Shown piece after piece: positions 37,270-46,605 of a stretch of 64,000 bases of DNA. How positions within the stretch are numbered: position 1 is the stretch's first letter; each line of letters opens with the position of its first letter. The position numbers and the translations under genes are program-made. Source of the DNA: Aeromonas fluvialis (GTDB lineage: Bacteria > Pseudomonadota > Gammaproteobacteria > Enterobacterales > Aeromonadaceae); NCBI RefSeq assembly GCF_000819885.1, contig NZ_CDBO01000057.1, forward strand, positions 1-64,000, written 5' to 3'. The notes below the pieces were generated by a model. That model ran no database searches. It saw only the letters and a program-made list of their open reading frames with translations, and was not told the DNA's origin.

Positions 37270-38289
37270 ATGTTCAAACGTGTTGTGACCGCCCTCTGTT
37301 GCGGCTTGTCATTTATGGTCTCTGCCGCACAGGTGACCGATCTCTATCAGGGCAAGGCACCGACCAGCGGTGACATGGTGGCCGCTCAAGGGCAGGCGCT
37401 GGGTCAGGTGCTGATCAAGGTGACCGGCAAGCGCGACATCCTTACCCAGCCGGCAGTAGTCAAGGCGCTGGCAGCCCCGGGCGACTATGTCAAAAGCTAT
37501 GGCTATCAGGATCAGGACTCGGTCAAGTATTTGAAAGCCGAGTTCAAGAGTGACAAGGTCAACAGCCTGGTCTCCGAGAGCCAGTTTGCCCTGCTTGGCC
37601 CGGCTCGTCCCCAGATGGCCATCTGGCTGGTGGTGGATCAGGGGGAGCGTCGCCTGCTGGCAGATCAATCCAGCGATGGTTGGGCGCAAGCCTTGCGCGA
37701 GCAGGCCCAGACGCTGGGGCTGCCCATCAGCATTCCGCTGATGGATCTCGATGACAACATGGCTGTCAGTGCCACCGACGTCTGGGGGCGCTTTGCCGAC
37801 CCGATTTTGCAGGCGAGCCAGCGCTATGGTGCCGAGATGGTGGTGCTGGGCAAGCTGACACCGGAAGGTGACAAGTGGAGCATTGACTGGGGACTCTACG
37901 GCCCCAAAGCGGCCGGTGAAGTTGCCGAACTGACCAGAGGCAACAGCACAGGCACCCAGGCCGAAGTGGCGCAAGGGTTTGCTGATACTCTGGCGGCCTG
38001 GCTGGTGAAAAACTACGGTGCTCGCATTTCTGGCCCGGCAACCAGCCAGACCCTGGTGGTAGATGGCCTCTCCGAAGTGGACAGCATGATCGCCGTGCAG
38101 AAGATGCTGCAGGGGATGGCCAACGTCAGCAAGGTGGCGATTGGCAAGCTGGAGGGGGATCAGGTCACCTTCAACTTTACCCTGCAAGGGGATCAGTCCG
38201 AGCTGGTGCGGGCGCTGCAGCTTGAGAGTCGTTTGCGCAAGGTTGACGATAATGGCAGCGGTTTGCGTTACCAATGGTCGCAGCCCTGA
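37270..38289 (+). CDS. DUF2066 domain periplasmic protein
   Basis: A 339-residue protein with a signal peptide ending near SAA (residue 20), then the DUF2066 start (VTDLYQGKAPTSGDM, GQVLIKVTGKRDIL). The rest is a globular domain with no catalytic motif I recognise and no membrane segment. Proteins of this family commonly sit beside purM/upp/hda in gamma-proteobacteria, as here, but their role is unknown. The start is supported by its secretion signal rather than by a strong ribosome site. Confidence 0.82.
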   Translation: MFKRVVTALCCGLSFMVSAAQVTDLYQGKAPTSGDMVAAQGQALGQVLIKVTGKRDILTQPAVVKALAAPGDYVKSYGYQDQDSVKYLKAEFKSDKVNSLVSESQFALLGPARPQMAIWLVVDQGERRLLADQSSDGWAQALREQAQTLGLPISIPLMDLDDNMAVSATDVWGRFADPILQASQRYGAEMVVLGKLTPEGDKWSIDWGLYGPKAAGEVAELTRGNSTGTQAEVAQGFADTLAAWLVKNYGARISGPATSQTLVVDGLSEVDSMIAVQKMLQGMANVSKVAIGKLEGDQVTFNFTLQGDQSELVRALQLESRLRKVDDNGSGLRYQWSQP

Positions 38290-38308
38290 TTTTATAAGGC
38301 TTTTGTAG

Positions 38309-38338
38309 ACCGCCCGGCTTGTCCGGGCGGTTCTCTAT
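38309..38338 (+). terminator. Terminator between DUF2066 gene and hda
   Basis: ACCGCCCGG (38309-38317) pairs with CCGGGCGGT (38323-38331), loop CTTGT, followed by TCTCTATCT. Confidence 0.7.
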
Positions 38339-38391
38339 CTGCCTTTGCGATGATACACTTAGCCACAAATGTCACAGTCAAAGCCCAACGA

Positions 38392-39093
38392 GTGAAGCAA
38401 CCGGCCCAACTGTCTTTAGCCGTACAACTACCGGATGATGAAACCTTCGTCAGTTTTTATCCCGGCAACAATGCTCATCTGATCACCGCCCTCAAGAACG
38501 CGGCCATCGGTCAGGGATCGCCTTTCCTCTATTTCTGGGGAGCCAAGGGATCCGGACGCTCTCATCTGCTCCATGCCACCTGTGCCGAGGTCAACGCCCG
38601 CGATGCGGCGGCGGCCTATCTCTCCCTCGATCAGTTTGAACAGCTCGATCCCAGCATGCTCGATGCACTCGAAAGCCTGCCGCTGGTCTGTCTCGACAGC
38701 CTTGAGGCGATCGCCGGCAATGCCGTGTGGGAACGGGCGCTGTTCGACTTTTACAACCGCTGGCAGGAGAAAGGCGAGGGGACGCTGGTTGTAACCGGTT
38801 GCAGTGCACCGCGCAAACTGGGGCTGCAACTGCCGGATCTCGCCTCACGCTTGGATTGGGGGGTGAGTTTCCATCTCGACGAGCTGGATGATGAAGGCAA
38901 GCTCAGTGCCCTGCAGCTGCGTGCCGAGCTGCGGGGCTTCAAACTGCCCATTGATGTGGGCCGCTTCTTGCTCAACCGACTCTCCCGCGATATGCGCACC
39001 CTGCTCACCACCCTCAATCAGCTCGACAACGCCTCATTTCGCGCCAAGCGCAAGCTGACCATTCCCTTTGTCAAAGAGATCCTCGAGCTCTGA
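38392..39093 (+). CDS. hda: Hda, DnaA regulatory inactivator
   Basis: A 233-residue AAA+ protein, the same length as E. coli Hda if started at the GTG at 38392 (VKQPAQLSLAVQLPDDETF). This start aligns with the E. coli N-terminus and leaves the beta-clamp-binding motif QLSLAV at residues 5-10. An in-frame ATG at 38350 would add 14 residues without family resemblance. Hda with the clamp stimulates DnaA-ATP hydrolysis after initiation. The Walker A region is the degenerate WGAKGSGRSH typical of Hda; the end RAKRKLTIPFVKEILEL is near-identical to relatives. Confidence 0.9.
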   Translation: MKQPAQLSLAVQLPDDETFVSFYPGNNAHLITALKNAAIGQGSPFLYFWGAKGSGRSHLLHATCAEVNARDAAAAYLSLDQFEQLDPSMLDALESLPLVCLDSLEAIAGNAVWERALFDFYNRWQEKGEGTLVVTGCSAPRKLGLQLPDLASRLDWGVSFHLDELDDEGKLSALQLRAELRGFKLPIDVGRFLLNRLSRDMRTLLTTLNQLDNASFRAKRKLTIPFVKEILEL

Positions 39094-39149
39094 TCCTCTC
39101 AACAGTGTGCGGTTATGCGCCTGACTTTCGTTTGAGTGGCAGATAAAAA

Positions 39150-39178
39150 GAAACCCCGGCATCAGGCCGGGGTTTTGC
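39150..39178. terminator. Terminator between hda and aceA
   Basis: AACCCCGGC (39152-39160) pairs with GCCGGGGTT (39166-39174), loop ATCAG, then TTTGC. A-rich sequence on the left side allows use from the minus strand as well. Confidence 0.82.
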
Positions 39179-39211
39179 TATCTCAAGGACTTTCTCAAAC
39201 AGTTCTGCCTA

Positions 39212-40525
39212 TCAGTGGAACTGATCTTCTTCGGTCGAGCCGGTCAGTGCGGTCACCGAGGATTGGCCGCCCTGAATGACGGTGGTCACCTTGTCGAAGT
39301 AACCGGTACCAACCTCCTGCTGGTGTGCCACGAAGGTGTAGCCACGGCTGGCGGCGGCAAATTCCGGCTCCTGCACCATCTCGACGTAGTGCTTCATCCC
39401 TTCGCCACGGGCGTACTGGTAGGCCAGCTCGTACATGTGGAACCACATGTTGTGGATACCCGCGAGGGTGATGAACTGGTACTTGTAGCCCATGTCGGAG
39501 AGCGCCTGCTGGAAGCGGGCGATGGTGGCATCGTCCAGATTTTTCTTCCAGTTGAAGCTCGGGGAACAGTTGTAGGCCAGGATGCGATCCGGGAACTGAG
39601 CCTTGATCGCCTCGGCAAACTTGCGTGCTTCATCCAGATCCGGCTTGGCGGTTTCACACCACACCATATCGGCGTAGGGGGCGTAAGCCAGACCGCGAGC
39701 GATGGCCTGATCGATACCGGCACGTACCTTGTAGAACCCTTCGGCAGTGCGCTCGCCGGTCAGGAAGTCTGCATCGTAAGGATCTGCATCCGTGGTCAGC
39801 AGATCCGCCGCATTGGCGTCGGTACGGGCGATCACCAGGGTGGTGGTGCCGCACACATCGGCTGCCAGACGGGCAGCTACCAGCTTCTGCACCGCTTCCT
39901 GAGTCGGTACCAGTACTTTGCCGCCCATGTGACCGCACTTCTTGACGGAAGCGAGCTGATCTTCGAAGTGGACACCGGCGGCACCCGCTTCAATCATTCC
40001 CTTCATCAGTTCGAAGGCGTTCAGCACGCCACCAAAACCGGCTTCCGCATCGGCCACGATCGGCAGGAAGTAGTCGATAAAGCCCTCATCCTGCGGCCCA
40101 ATCTTGTTGGCCCACTGGATCTGGTCGGCACGGGCGAAGGAGTTGTTGATGCGCTCCACCACGGACGGTACCGAGTTGGCCGGGTAGAGGGACTGATCCG
40201 GATACATGGTGGAGGACAAGTTGTTGTCCGCCGCCACCTGCCATCCGGAGAGGTAGATCGCCTCGATCCCCGCCTTGGCCTGTTGGACCGCCTGACCACC
40301 GGTCAGGGCGCCGAGGCAGTTTACGTAGCCTTTTTTGGCGTCGCCGTGGATCAGTTCCCACAGCTTGTCGGCGCCGCGTTGGGCCAGGGTGTGCACCGGC
40401 TGCAAGCTGCCGCGCAGATTGACCACATCTTCGGCGCTGTAGCCGCGCTTGATCCCTTTCCAGCGGGGGTTTTGGGCCCAGTCTTTCTCGATAGCCTGGA
40501 TCTGTTGCTCACGGGTCAGTGCCAT
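39212..40525 (-). CDS. aceA: AceA, isocitrate lyase
   Basis: A 437-residue glyoxylate-shunt enzyme that splits isocitrate to glyoxylate and succinate. The catalytic motif KKCGHMGGK has its Cys at about residue 197 (E. coli C195). [18 protein letters not shown] and [13 protein letters not shown] are also present. The ATG at 40525 (MALTREQQ) has GAGGGA upstream; in-frame codons further upstream are less well placed. It lies 73 bp downstream of aceB in the same direction. No aceK follows; the next gene, hda, is convergent. Confidence 0.95.
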   Translation of the reverse strand: MALTREQQIQAIEKDWAQNPRWKGIKRGYSAEDVVNLRGSLQPVHTLAQRGADKLWELIHGDAKKGYVNCLGALTGGQAVQQAKAGIEAIYLSGWQVAADNNLSSTMYPDQSLYPANSVPSVVERINNSFARADQIQWANKIGPQDEGFIDYFLPIVADAEAGFGGVLNAFELMKGMIEAGAAGVHFEDQLASVKKCGHMGGKVLVPTQEAVQKLVAARLAADVCGTTTLVIARTDANAADLLTTDADPYDADFLTGERTAEGFYKVRAGIDQAIARGLAYAPYADMVWCETAKPDLDEARKFAEAIKAQFPDRILAYNCSPSFNWKKNLDDATIARFQQALSDMGYKYQFITLAGIHNMWFHMYELAYQYARGEGMKHYVEMVQEPEFAAASRGYTFVAHQQEVGTGYFDKVTTVIQGGQSSVTALTGSTEEDQFH

Positions 40526-40598
40526 ATCAGTTCCCTCTTTCATTGATTTCACGTTTCCATTGACTTGTTATTGGCAAGCCCCTTCCGGAGCTCGTTAT

Positions 40599-42206
40599 TC
40601 AGAGCCGCTCGTAGCCGGGCAGCGTCAGAAAATCGATAAGTGTGTCGGCGCAGGTGATCTCCTCCATCAGTTCGCTCGCTTCGGCAAAGCGTCCTGCCTG
40701 CCAGCGCGCGATGCCCACCTCGGCTTTGACCACCTCCAGCTCCTCGGCCAGCATCTGGCGGAACAGCGCCTTGGTCACTACCTTGCCGTTCGACAGGCTC
40801 TTGCCGTGGCGGATCCATTGCCAGATGGAGGTGCGGGAGATCTCGGCGGTAGCGGCATCTTCCATCAGTCCGTAGATGGGCACGCAGCCGTTGCCGTTGA
40901 TCCAGGCCTCCAGATATTGCAGGGCAACGCGGATGTTGGTGCGCATGCCCGCCTCGGTGCGCTCACCCTCGCAGGGGGCCAGCAGGTCGGCGGCGGTGAT
41001 GGGGGCATCCTGCTCGCGCAGCACACCGATCTGGTTCTTGGCGCCAGCCGCAATGGTGGCGTTGAACACCGCCATGGCGGTATCGGCGAGGCCGGGGTGG
41101 GCGACCCAGGTACCGTCGTGGCCGTTGTTGGCTTCGCGCTCCTTGTCGGCTTTGACTTTGGCAAACACCTGTTCGTTGACGGCTGAATCCTTGGCCGGAA
41201 TAAAGGCGGCCATGCCCCCCATTGCCAGCGCCCCGCGTTTGTGACAGGTCTTGATCAGCAGCCGCGAGTAGGCGGAGAGGAACGGTTTGTCCATGGTTAC
41301 CACCTGGCGGTCGGGCAATACCCGATCCGGATGGTTCTTCAATGTCTTGATGTAGCTGAAGATGTAGTCCCAACGTCCGCAGTTGAGGGCGACGATGTGA
41401 TCCTTCATCTGGTAGAGCAGCTCATCCATCTCGAACACCGCCGGCAGAGTTTCGATCAGCACGGTGGCCTTGATGGTGCCACGGGGCAGACCGAACTTGT
41501 CCTCGGTCCAGGCGAACACTTCGCTCCACCAGCGCCCTTCCAGATGGCTCTGCAGCTTGGGTACGTAGAAGTAGGGGCCTGAGCCTTTGGCCAGCAGCGC
41601 CTGATAGTTGTGCAGGAAGTAGAGGGCAAAATCGAACAGGCCACCCGGGATGGGCTCGCCATCGAAGGTGACATGTTTTTCCGGCAGGTGCAGACCGCGA
41701 ACCCGGCAGATGAGGACTGCAGGGTCGGGGTTCAGGGTATAAGCCTTTCCTTCCGGACTGGTGTAAGAGATGGTGCCGTTGACCGCATCGCGCAGGTTGA
41801 TTTGGCCCTCGATCACCTTATTCCAGGCGGGGGCCAGTGAATCCTCGAAATCCGCCATGAACACTTTGACATTGGCGTTGAGGGCGTTGATCACCATCTT
41901 GCGCTCGACCGGGCCGGTGATCTCCACACGGCGATCTTGCAGGTCGGCAGGGATGCCGCGCACGGTCCAGTCACCATCACGAATGTGGGCGGTTTCCGGC
42001 AGGAAGTCCGGCAGCTCGCCGCCATCGATACGGGCCTGGCGTGCCACACGTTGTTTCAGCAATTCCCCTCTTTGGGGAGCAAAACGTTCCACCAGATCGG
42101 CGACCAGCGCCACCGCGTCCGGCGTCAGAATTTGCGCGTATTCGGGCAGCATCTCGCCCTGGATGCGAAGGCGGGCGCTGCAGTGGGTCTGAGCCGGTGC
42201 CGACAT
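40599..42206 (-). CDS. aceB: AceB, malate synthase A
   Basis: A 535-residue enzyme condensing glyoxylate with acetyl-CoA to malate. Family blocks include MADFEDSLAPAWNKVIEGQI, NCGRWDYIFSYIKTL, and the catalytic GMAAFIPAKD region. The ATG at 42206 follows AAAGGAG by eight bases; the GTG three codons upstream sits too close to that site. aceB is first in an aceBA operon that lets cells grow on acetate and fatty acids. Length matches E. coli AceB (533). Confidence 0.95.
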   Translation of the reverse strand: MSAPAQTHCSARLRIQGEMLPEYAQILTPDAVALVADLVERFAPQRGELLKQRVARQARIDGGELPDFLPETAHIRDGDWTVRGIPADLQDRRVEITGPVERKMVINALNANVKVFMADFEDSLAPAWNKVIEGQINLRDAVNGTISYTSPEGKAYTLNPDPAVLICRVRGLHLPEKHVTFDGEPIPGGLFDFALYFLHNYQALLAKGSGPYFYVPKLQSHLEGRWWSEVFAWTEDKFGLPRGTIKATVLIETLPAVFEMDELLYQMKDHIVALNCGRWDYIFSYIKTLKNHPDRVLPDRQVVTMDKPFLSAYSRLLIKTCHKRGALAMGGMAAFIPAKDSAVNEQVFAKVKADKEREANNGHDGTWVAHPGLADTAMAVFNATIAAGAKNQIGVLREQDAPITAADLLAPCEGERTEAGMRTNIRVALQYLEAWINGNGCVPIYGLMEDAATAEISRTSIWQWIRHGKSLSNGKVVTKALFRQMLAEELEVVKAEVGIARWQAGRFAEASELMEEITCADTLIDFLTLPGYERL

Positions 42207-42325
42207 AAGGTTCACTCCTTTGAGAATTACATTTTGAACTTACTAACTACGACTAAAGTCGAATTACTGTTCCTGAAACGTTCCCGCAACAACGGGGTAA
42301 CACGATTGATAAGGTGCGAAATATT

Positions 42326-42340
42326 GTTGATTACGTCAAC
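42326..42340 (-). promoter_or_regulatory. Inverted repeat over a candidate aceB promoter
   Basis: GTTGA-TTACG-TCAAC (42326-42340) is a perfect 5-5-5 inverted repeat. On the minus strand it contains TTGACG (42339-42334), a possible -35, about 125 bp upstream of aceB. It may be an operator, but which regulator binds it cannot be told. Confidence 0.4.
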
Positions 42341-42895
42341 AGTTTTTTTTAAACACCTGTTTTTTAGATATGGTTAAGTTTATGTTTTTTATTGCTTTGT
42401 TTGATTGGTGTAAAAGCTCTACGCAGATGGTTATGCTCCTGCTTTTTCCCATCGGACAACGGCTAATTTGGGCCGTTACCCTGCCCCTCGTTTTGTAACT
42501 TATTACGTAATAAAATTACAAATGCAAAAACAAATCCCGACCTAACTCCAGGCTTTGCCAAAACAGCCGTATAAAGTGCGTTTGAATGTGGCAATGAAGG
42601 TTTTGCTATTGCTAGGTCTGGTTGGTGAACGTTCGTTTTAAACCTGATGTGGTGATGCGGGCTCTGTTGGCACCGGCGGTTGCAGCGATGGAAAATGAAG
42701 CGCAATAACGTAGGTTTGTATCAGTTGTCGGGGGTAATGTCGGAGAGGGAAGGGGGAGATGTATTAGTCAATAATACTGTCATCCTTGATAGAATTAGCA
42801 GTTTGTCGTTTTTTTGCAGATTTCTCGCCAAGGGTGTGAAACGGAGTGCGTTGAACAGGCGATGCACCAGTGATTGAGCGGCCATCTGGCCGGGC
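42341..42895. other. A+T-rich intergenic region, no gene recognised
   Basis: About 550 bp between the aceB promoter region and a small minus-strand ORF. Several short open frames occur on both strands, but none has a ribosome site together with protein-like composition. It could hold the distal aceB control region or an unrecognised small RNA. Confidence 0.4.
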
Positions 42896-43036
42896 TCAAT
42901 AGTCATCATCCGGTGCGGCAAGATCGATCACATCCAGCTGGATGACCTGTTCATTTTCGCTTTCGGTGTGGCAAGGGGTGTCGTGAGGAACGGAATAAAG
43001 CGTAATGGCGGGTGCGAAATCGGTGTTCTGGTTCAT
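42896..43036 (-). CDS. Small acidic ORF, 46 aa
   Basis: Minus-strand ATG at 43036 to TGA at 42896-42898 encodes 46 residues: it begins MNQNTDFAPAITLYSVP and ends VIQLDVIDLAAPDDDY, strongly acidic, with one Cys and no membrane segment. An AGGACCAGG stretch lies just before the ATG. A GC-rich inverted repeat (TTGAGCGGCCA ... TGGCCGGGCTCAA, about 42873-42899) overlaps the stop and may end transcription. Codon use looks like neighbouring genes. No family is recognised. Confidence 0.5.
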   Translation of the reverse strand: MNQNTDFAPAITLYSVPHDTPCHTESENEQVIQLDVIDLAAPDDDY

Positions 43037-43213
43037 GCCTGGTCCTGTGTTGCACGCAAGCCGGACAGTGATCCCTTCACTCGTGTTTCCACCTCCCTGT
43101 GTTGTCTACCGGCGGAAAGTTGCGCATCTTAATGAGTTAGGCAAAAAGATTCAAGTGGTTCTGAGTGTTTTTTGTTCTTGGTGGGCTGGCATCGTCAGGA
43201 GGATAAATCGGAG

Positions 43214-43248
43214 GCAAAAAAATAGCCCAGTCGTTTGACTGGGCTATT
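43214..43248 (-). terminator. Terminator of tRNA-Pro
   Basis: AATAGCCCAGTC (43221-43232) pairs perfectly with GACTGGGCTATT (43237-43248), loop GTTT. On the minus strand a run of seven T follows (43222-43216). It lies 11 bp beyond the tRNA 3' end. Confidence 0.9.
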
Positions 43249-43259
43249 CTCGGGGAAAA

Positions 43260-43336
43260 TGGTCGGTGTGAGAGGATTCGAACCTCCGACCCTCTACACC
43301 CCATGCAGATGCGCTACCTGGCTGCGCTACACACCG
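43260..43336 (-). tRNA. tRNA-Pro (anticodon GGG)
   Basis: The minus strand folds as a 77-nt tRNA: acceptor CGGTGTG / CACACCG plus A and encoded CCA; D stem GCGC/GCGC; anticodon stem TCTGC/GTAGA around loop ATGGGGT, giving anticodon GGG; T arm GGAGG-TTCGAAT-CCTCT. It decodes CCC and CCU. No integrase or attachment duplicate is visible next to it. Confidence 0.95.
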
Positions 43337-43411
43337 ACGGAGTCAGACTCGGCTGACGGGGAGGAAGTCTAATAGCATGACCAAACGGGTGCAACTCCTT
43401 TTTTATCATAG

Positions 43412-44131
<720 letters not shown>

Positions 44132-44269
44132 ATCGTGCAGGGGCAGCACAGGCGGCCCTTGCTGATTGTCATCATAAATATCCTTTTATAAACAATGTAT
44201 TGTGCCCATTTTCCTTCGAAAGGAGTCCCGCCCACTTTTCCACTAACAACCTCTGTTAAAGCGTTCTCG

Positions 44270-44303
44270 ATGTAACAAAACTGTCATGCAACCGCCATAT
44301 AAT
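44270..44303 (+). promoter_or_regulatory. Pho box and -10 element of pstCAB-phoU
   Basis: CTGTCAT (44281-44287) is a perfect PhoB repeat. Upstream at 11-bp phase is ATGTAAC (4 of 7) and downstream CCGCCAT (5 of 7), with 4-base spacers. TATAAT at 44298-44303 is a consensus -10 located 10 bp after the 44270-44287 box, the spacing used by PhoB-activated promoters. Confidence 0.72.
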
Positions 44304-44335
44304 GCCGCGAAGCCTAGCTTACATTGAGGTCTTGC

Positions 44336-46573
44336 ATGTCATCGGAATCGTTAAACCTGGTCATGGCGGGCAGTAGAAAACGCCGGATCAAGGATAAATT
44401 GGCCAAATATGGCGTCACCACAGGCGGAGCCCTGGTACTGGTGGCGCTGCTGCTTATCTTCTTTTATCTGCTCTATGTGGTGAAACCTATTTTCAATGGC
44501 GCCACCATGGAGCCGACCGCATCGTTTACCCTGCCCATTGCGGGCAAGACTGCCTGGCTCGGGATGGAGGAGCAGAACGAGATTGGCTATCGCTTCAACG
44601 ATAAGGGGCTGGTCAACTTCTTTGCTCTTCAGGGAGATGGCAAGGTCAAGGTGGGGCAAGCTATTGGTCAGGCCCAGGTTGCCGGTGACATCACGACGGT
44701 CACCAGCCCGGCGCCGGGTCAGAAGCTCATTGCCTACGGTTTTGCTGATGGCAAGGCTCTGGTCATGGAGCCCCATTTCAAGGTGTCCTACCCCAATGAT
44801 GTGCGGGTCATCGAGCCCACCCTGAGATATCCCTTCGGCGAAGAGCCGGTAGTGATCGATCCCCAAGGCAAGGCGCTGCAGTTCATGGTATTCGAAGCCA
44901 CCAAGGACAAGATGGCGACCGCCGCCGTGACCGAAGATGGTCGTGGCGTACTGATGGTGATGAGCGGTGAGGAGAACTTCCTCTCCGGCGAGATTGAGTG
45001 GAGCAGTGAGAACTACACCATTCCGTCCCTGCCGCGCCATGTGGATCAGATGCTTTTGACCCCCAATCTGCGGATCCTCTTTGTGCGGGAAGGCAATCGT
45101 CTATCTGTCTATGACATTCATGACCTGAGCAATATATCCGTGCGCAACGTGCTGGAGATCAATGCGCCAGATGCCAACGTGACCCGGGTCGAGCTGCTCT
45201 CCGGTGCCTCCTCCCTGCTGGTGGGCAACGACAACGGCATCATCTCCCAGTGGTTTGAAGTGGCAAAAGATGGCAAACGCCAGTTCACTCAGATCCGTGA
45301 CTTCAAGGGCGATGGCGCGGTGGATCTTCTGACCCCCGAGCACTATCGCAAAGCCTTCATCAGTGCCGACAAGGACGGCATCATCAGCTTCTTCCACGCC
45401 ACTGGCGAGACCAAGCTGCTGACCGAGACGGTGGAAGGGGGTGAACTCTCTGCCCTGGCCATCTCCCCCCGTCACAACCTGTTGCTGATGCAGCAAGGGG
45501 AGACCTTCAAGCTTTTCTCGGTGGAGAACGATCACCCCGAGGTGACCTGGTCGGCCCTGTGGCAAAAGGTATGGTATGAAGGGTATCCGGAGCCCCAGTA
45601 TGTGTGGCAATCCACCTCCGCCAGCAACGACTTTGAAGCCAAGCTGAGCCTGGTGCCACTGGTATTCGGTACTCTGAAGGCATCTTTCTACGCCATGGTG
45701 TTTGCTGTGCCGCTCGGCGTGGCCGGTGCCATCTATACCGCCTACTTCATGTCGGCGGGGCTGCGCAAATACGTCAAGCCGACGGTCGAGATCATGGCGG
45801 CGCTGCCGACCGTTATCTTGGGCTTCCTGGCGGGTCTGTGGCTGGCACCCATCATAGAGGGGGCGCTGCCCGGGGTGATCCTGCTGCTGGTGCTGCTGCC
45901 GATGGGGATGCTGCTGACTGCGCTTATCTGGAACTATCTGCCGGAGCGAGGCAAGTCCTGGCTGCCGGAGGGGTGGCACGCCATCCTGCTTATTCCAGTG
46001 CTGCTGCTGATTGGCTGGGGGGCCTTCGCCCTGAGCCCGCTCATCGAGAATGCCTTTATGCACGGTGATTCGCGCATCTGGCTGACCCACGAAATGGGTA
46101 TCAAGTTTGACCAGCGCAATTCGCTGGTGGTCGGTATCGCCATGGGCTTTGCGGTCATCCCCACCATCTTCTCCATCGCCGAAGATGCGGTCTTCTCGGT
46201 GCCCAAGCATCTGACCCAGGGCTCGCTGGCGTTGGGGGCTACCCCGTGGCAGACCCTGAGCCGGGTGGTGATCCTCACTGCCAGCCCGGGCATCTTCTCG
46301 GCGGTGATGATGGGCCTTGGCCGTGCCGTGGGCGAAACCATGATCGTACTGATGGCCACCGGTAACACCCCCATCATGGACTTCTCCATGTTCCAGGGGC
46401 TGCGTACTCTGGCCGCCAACATTGCGGTGGAGATGCCGGAGTCGGAAGTGGGCAGCTCCCACTATCGGGTACTGTTCCTCGCGGCCTTCGTCCTGTTTGT
46501 GTTCACCTTTATGTTCAACACCCTGGCCGAGTTTGTCCGTCAGCGGTTGCGTGAAAAATACAGCTCGATGTAA
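44336..46573 (+). CDS. pstC: PstC, phosphate ABC transporter permease (long form)
   Basis: A 745-residue inner-membrane permease. One membrane helix (about 29-48) is followed by a roughly 390-residue region with beta-rich, WD-repeat-like character, probably periplasmic, and then the usual PstC transmembrane core (about 445-745; SLVPLVFGTLKASFYAMVFA, AVGETMIVLMATGNTP). E. coli PstC is 319 residues, so more than half of this protein is extra. Long PstC forms are known in Vibrio and Pseudomonas. The ATG at 44336 has GAGGT upstream. No pstS is adjacent. Confidence 0.9.
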   Translation: MSSESLNLVMAGSRKRRIKDKLAKYGVTTGGALVLVALLLIFFYLLYVVKPIFNGATMEPTASFTLPIAGKTAWLGMEEQNEIGYRFNDKGLVNFFALQGDGKVKVGQAIGQAQVAGDITTVTSPAPGQKLIAYGFADGKALVMEPHFKVSYPNDVRVIEPTLRYPFGEEPVVIDPQGKALQFMVFEATKDKMATAAVTEDGRGVLMVMSGEENFLSGEIEWSSENYTIPSLPRHVDQMLLTPNLRILFVREGNRLSVYDIHDLSNISVRNVLEINAPDANVTRVELLSGASSLLVGNDNGIISQWFEVAKDGKRQFTQIRDFKGDGAVDLLTPEHYRKAFISADKDGIISFFHATGETKLLTETVEGGELSALAISPRHNLLLMQQGETFKLFSVENDHPEVTWSALWQKVWYEGYPEPQYVWQSTSASNDFEAKLSLVPLVFGTLKASFYAMVFAVPLGVAGAIYTAYFMSAGLRKYVKPTVEIMAALPTVILGFLAGLWLAPIIEGALPGVILLLVLLPMGMLLTALIWNYLPERGKSWLPEGWHAILLIPVLLLIGWGAFALSPLIENAFMHGDSRIWLTHEMGIKFDQRNSLVVGIAMGFAVIPTIFSIAEDAVFSVPKHLTQGSLALGATPWQTLSRVVILTASPGIFSAVMMGLGRAVGETMIVLMATGNTPIMDFSMFQGLRTLAANIAVEMPESEVGSSHYRVLFLAAFVLFVFTFMFNTLAEFVRQRLREKYSSM

Positions 46574-46605
46574 GGGGCGGCTCTGTAATGGACAAGGAAT
46601 CGACA

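Noticed and set aside
39215-40546. 443-codon plus-strand open frame opposite aceA
   Set aside because: Antisense shadow of isocitrate lyase; no ribosome site or family resemblance.
42326-42340. FNR or CRP site at the aceB inverted repeat
   Set aside because: The halves GTTGA/TCAAC differ from TTGAT-N4-ATCAA and TGTGA-N6-TCACA in sequence or spacing, so no regulator was assigned.
42463-42877. Short open frames of 65-80 codons on both strands in the aceB upstream region
   Set aside because: No ribosome site, unlikely amino-acid composition and overlap with each other; treated as chance.
43005-43238. 77-codon plus-strand open frame near tRNA-Pro
   Set aside because: It is antisense to the better-supported 46-codon ORF and runs into the tRNA terminator hairpin.
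43260-43336. tRNA-Pro as an integration site for a mobile element
   Set aside because: No integrase, no direct repeat of the tRNA end and no foreign gene block is seen on either side.
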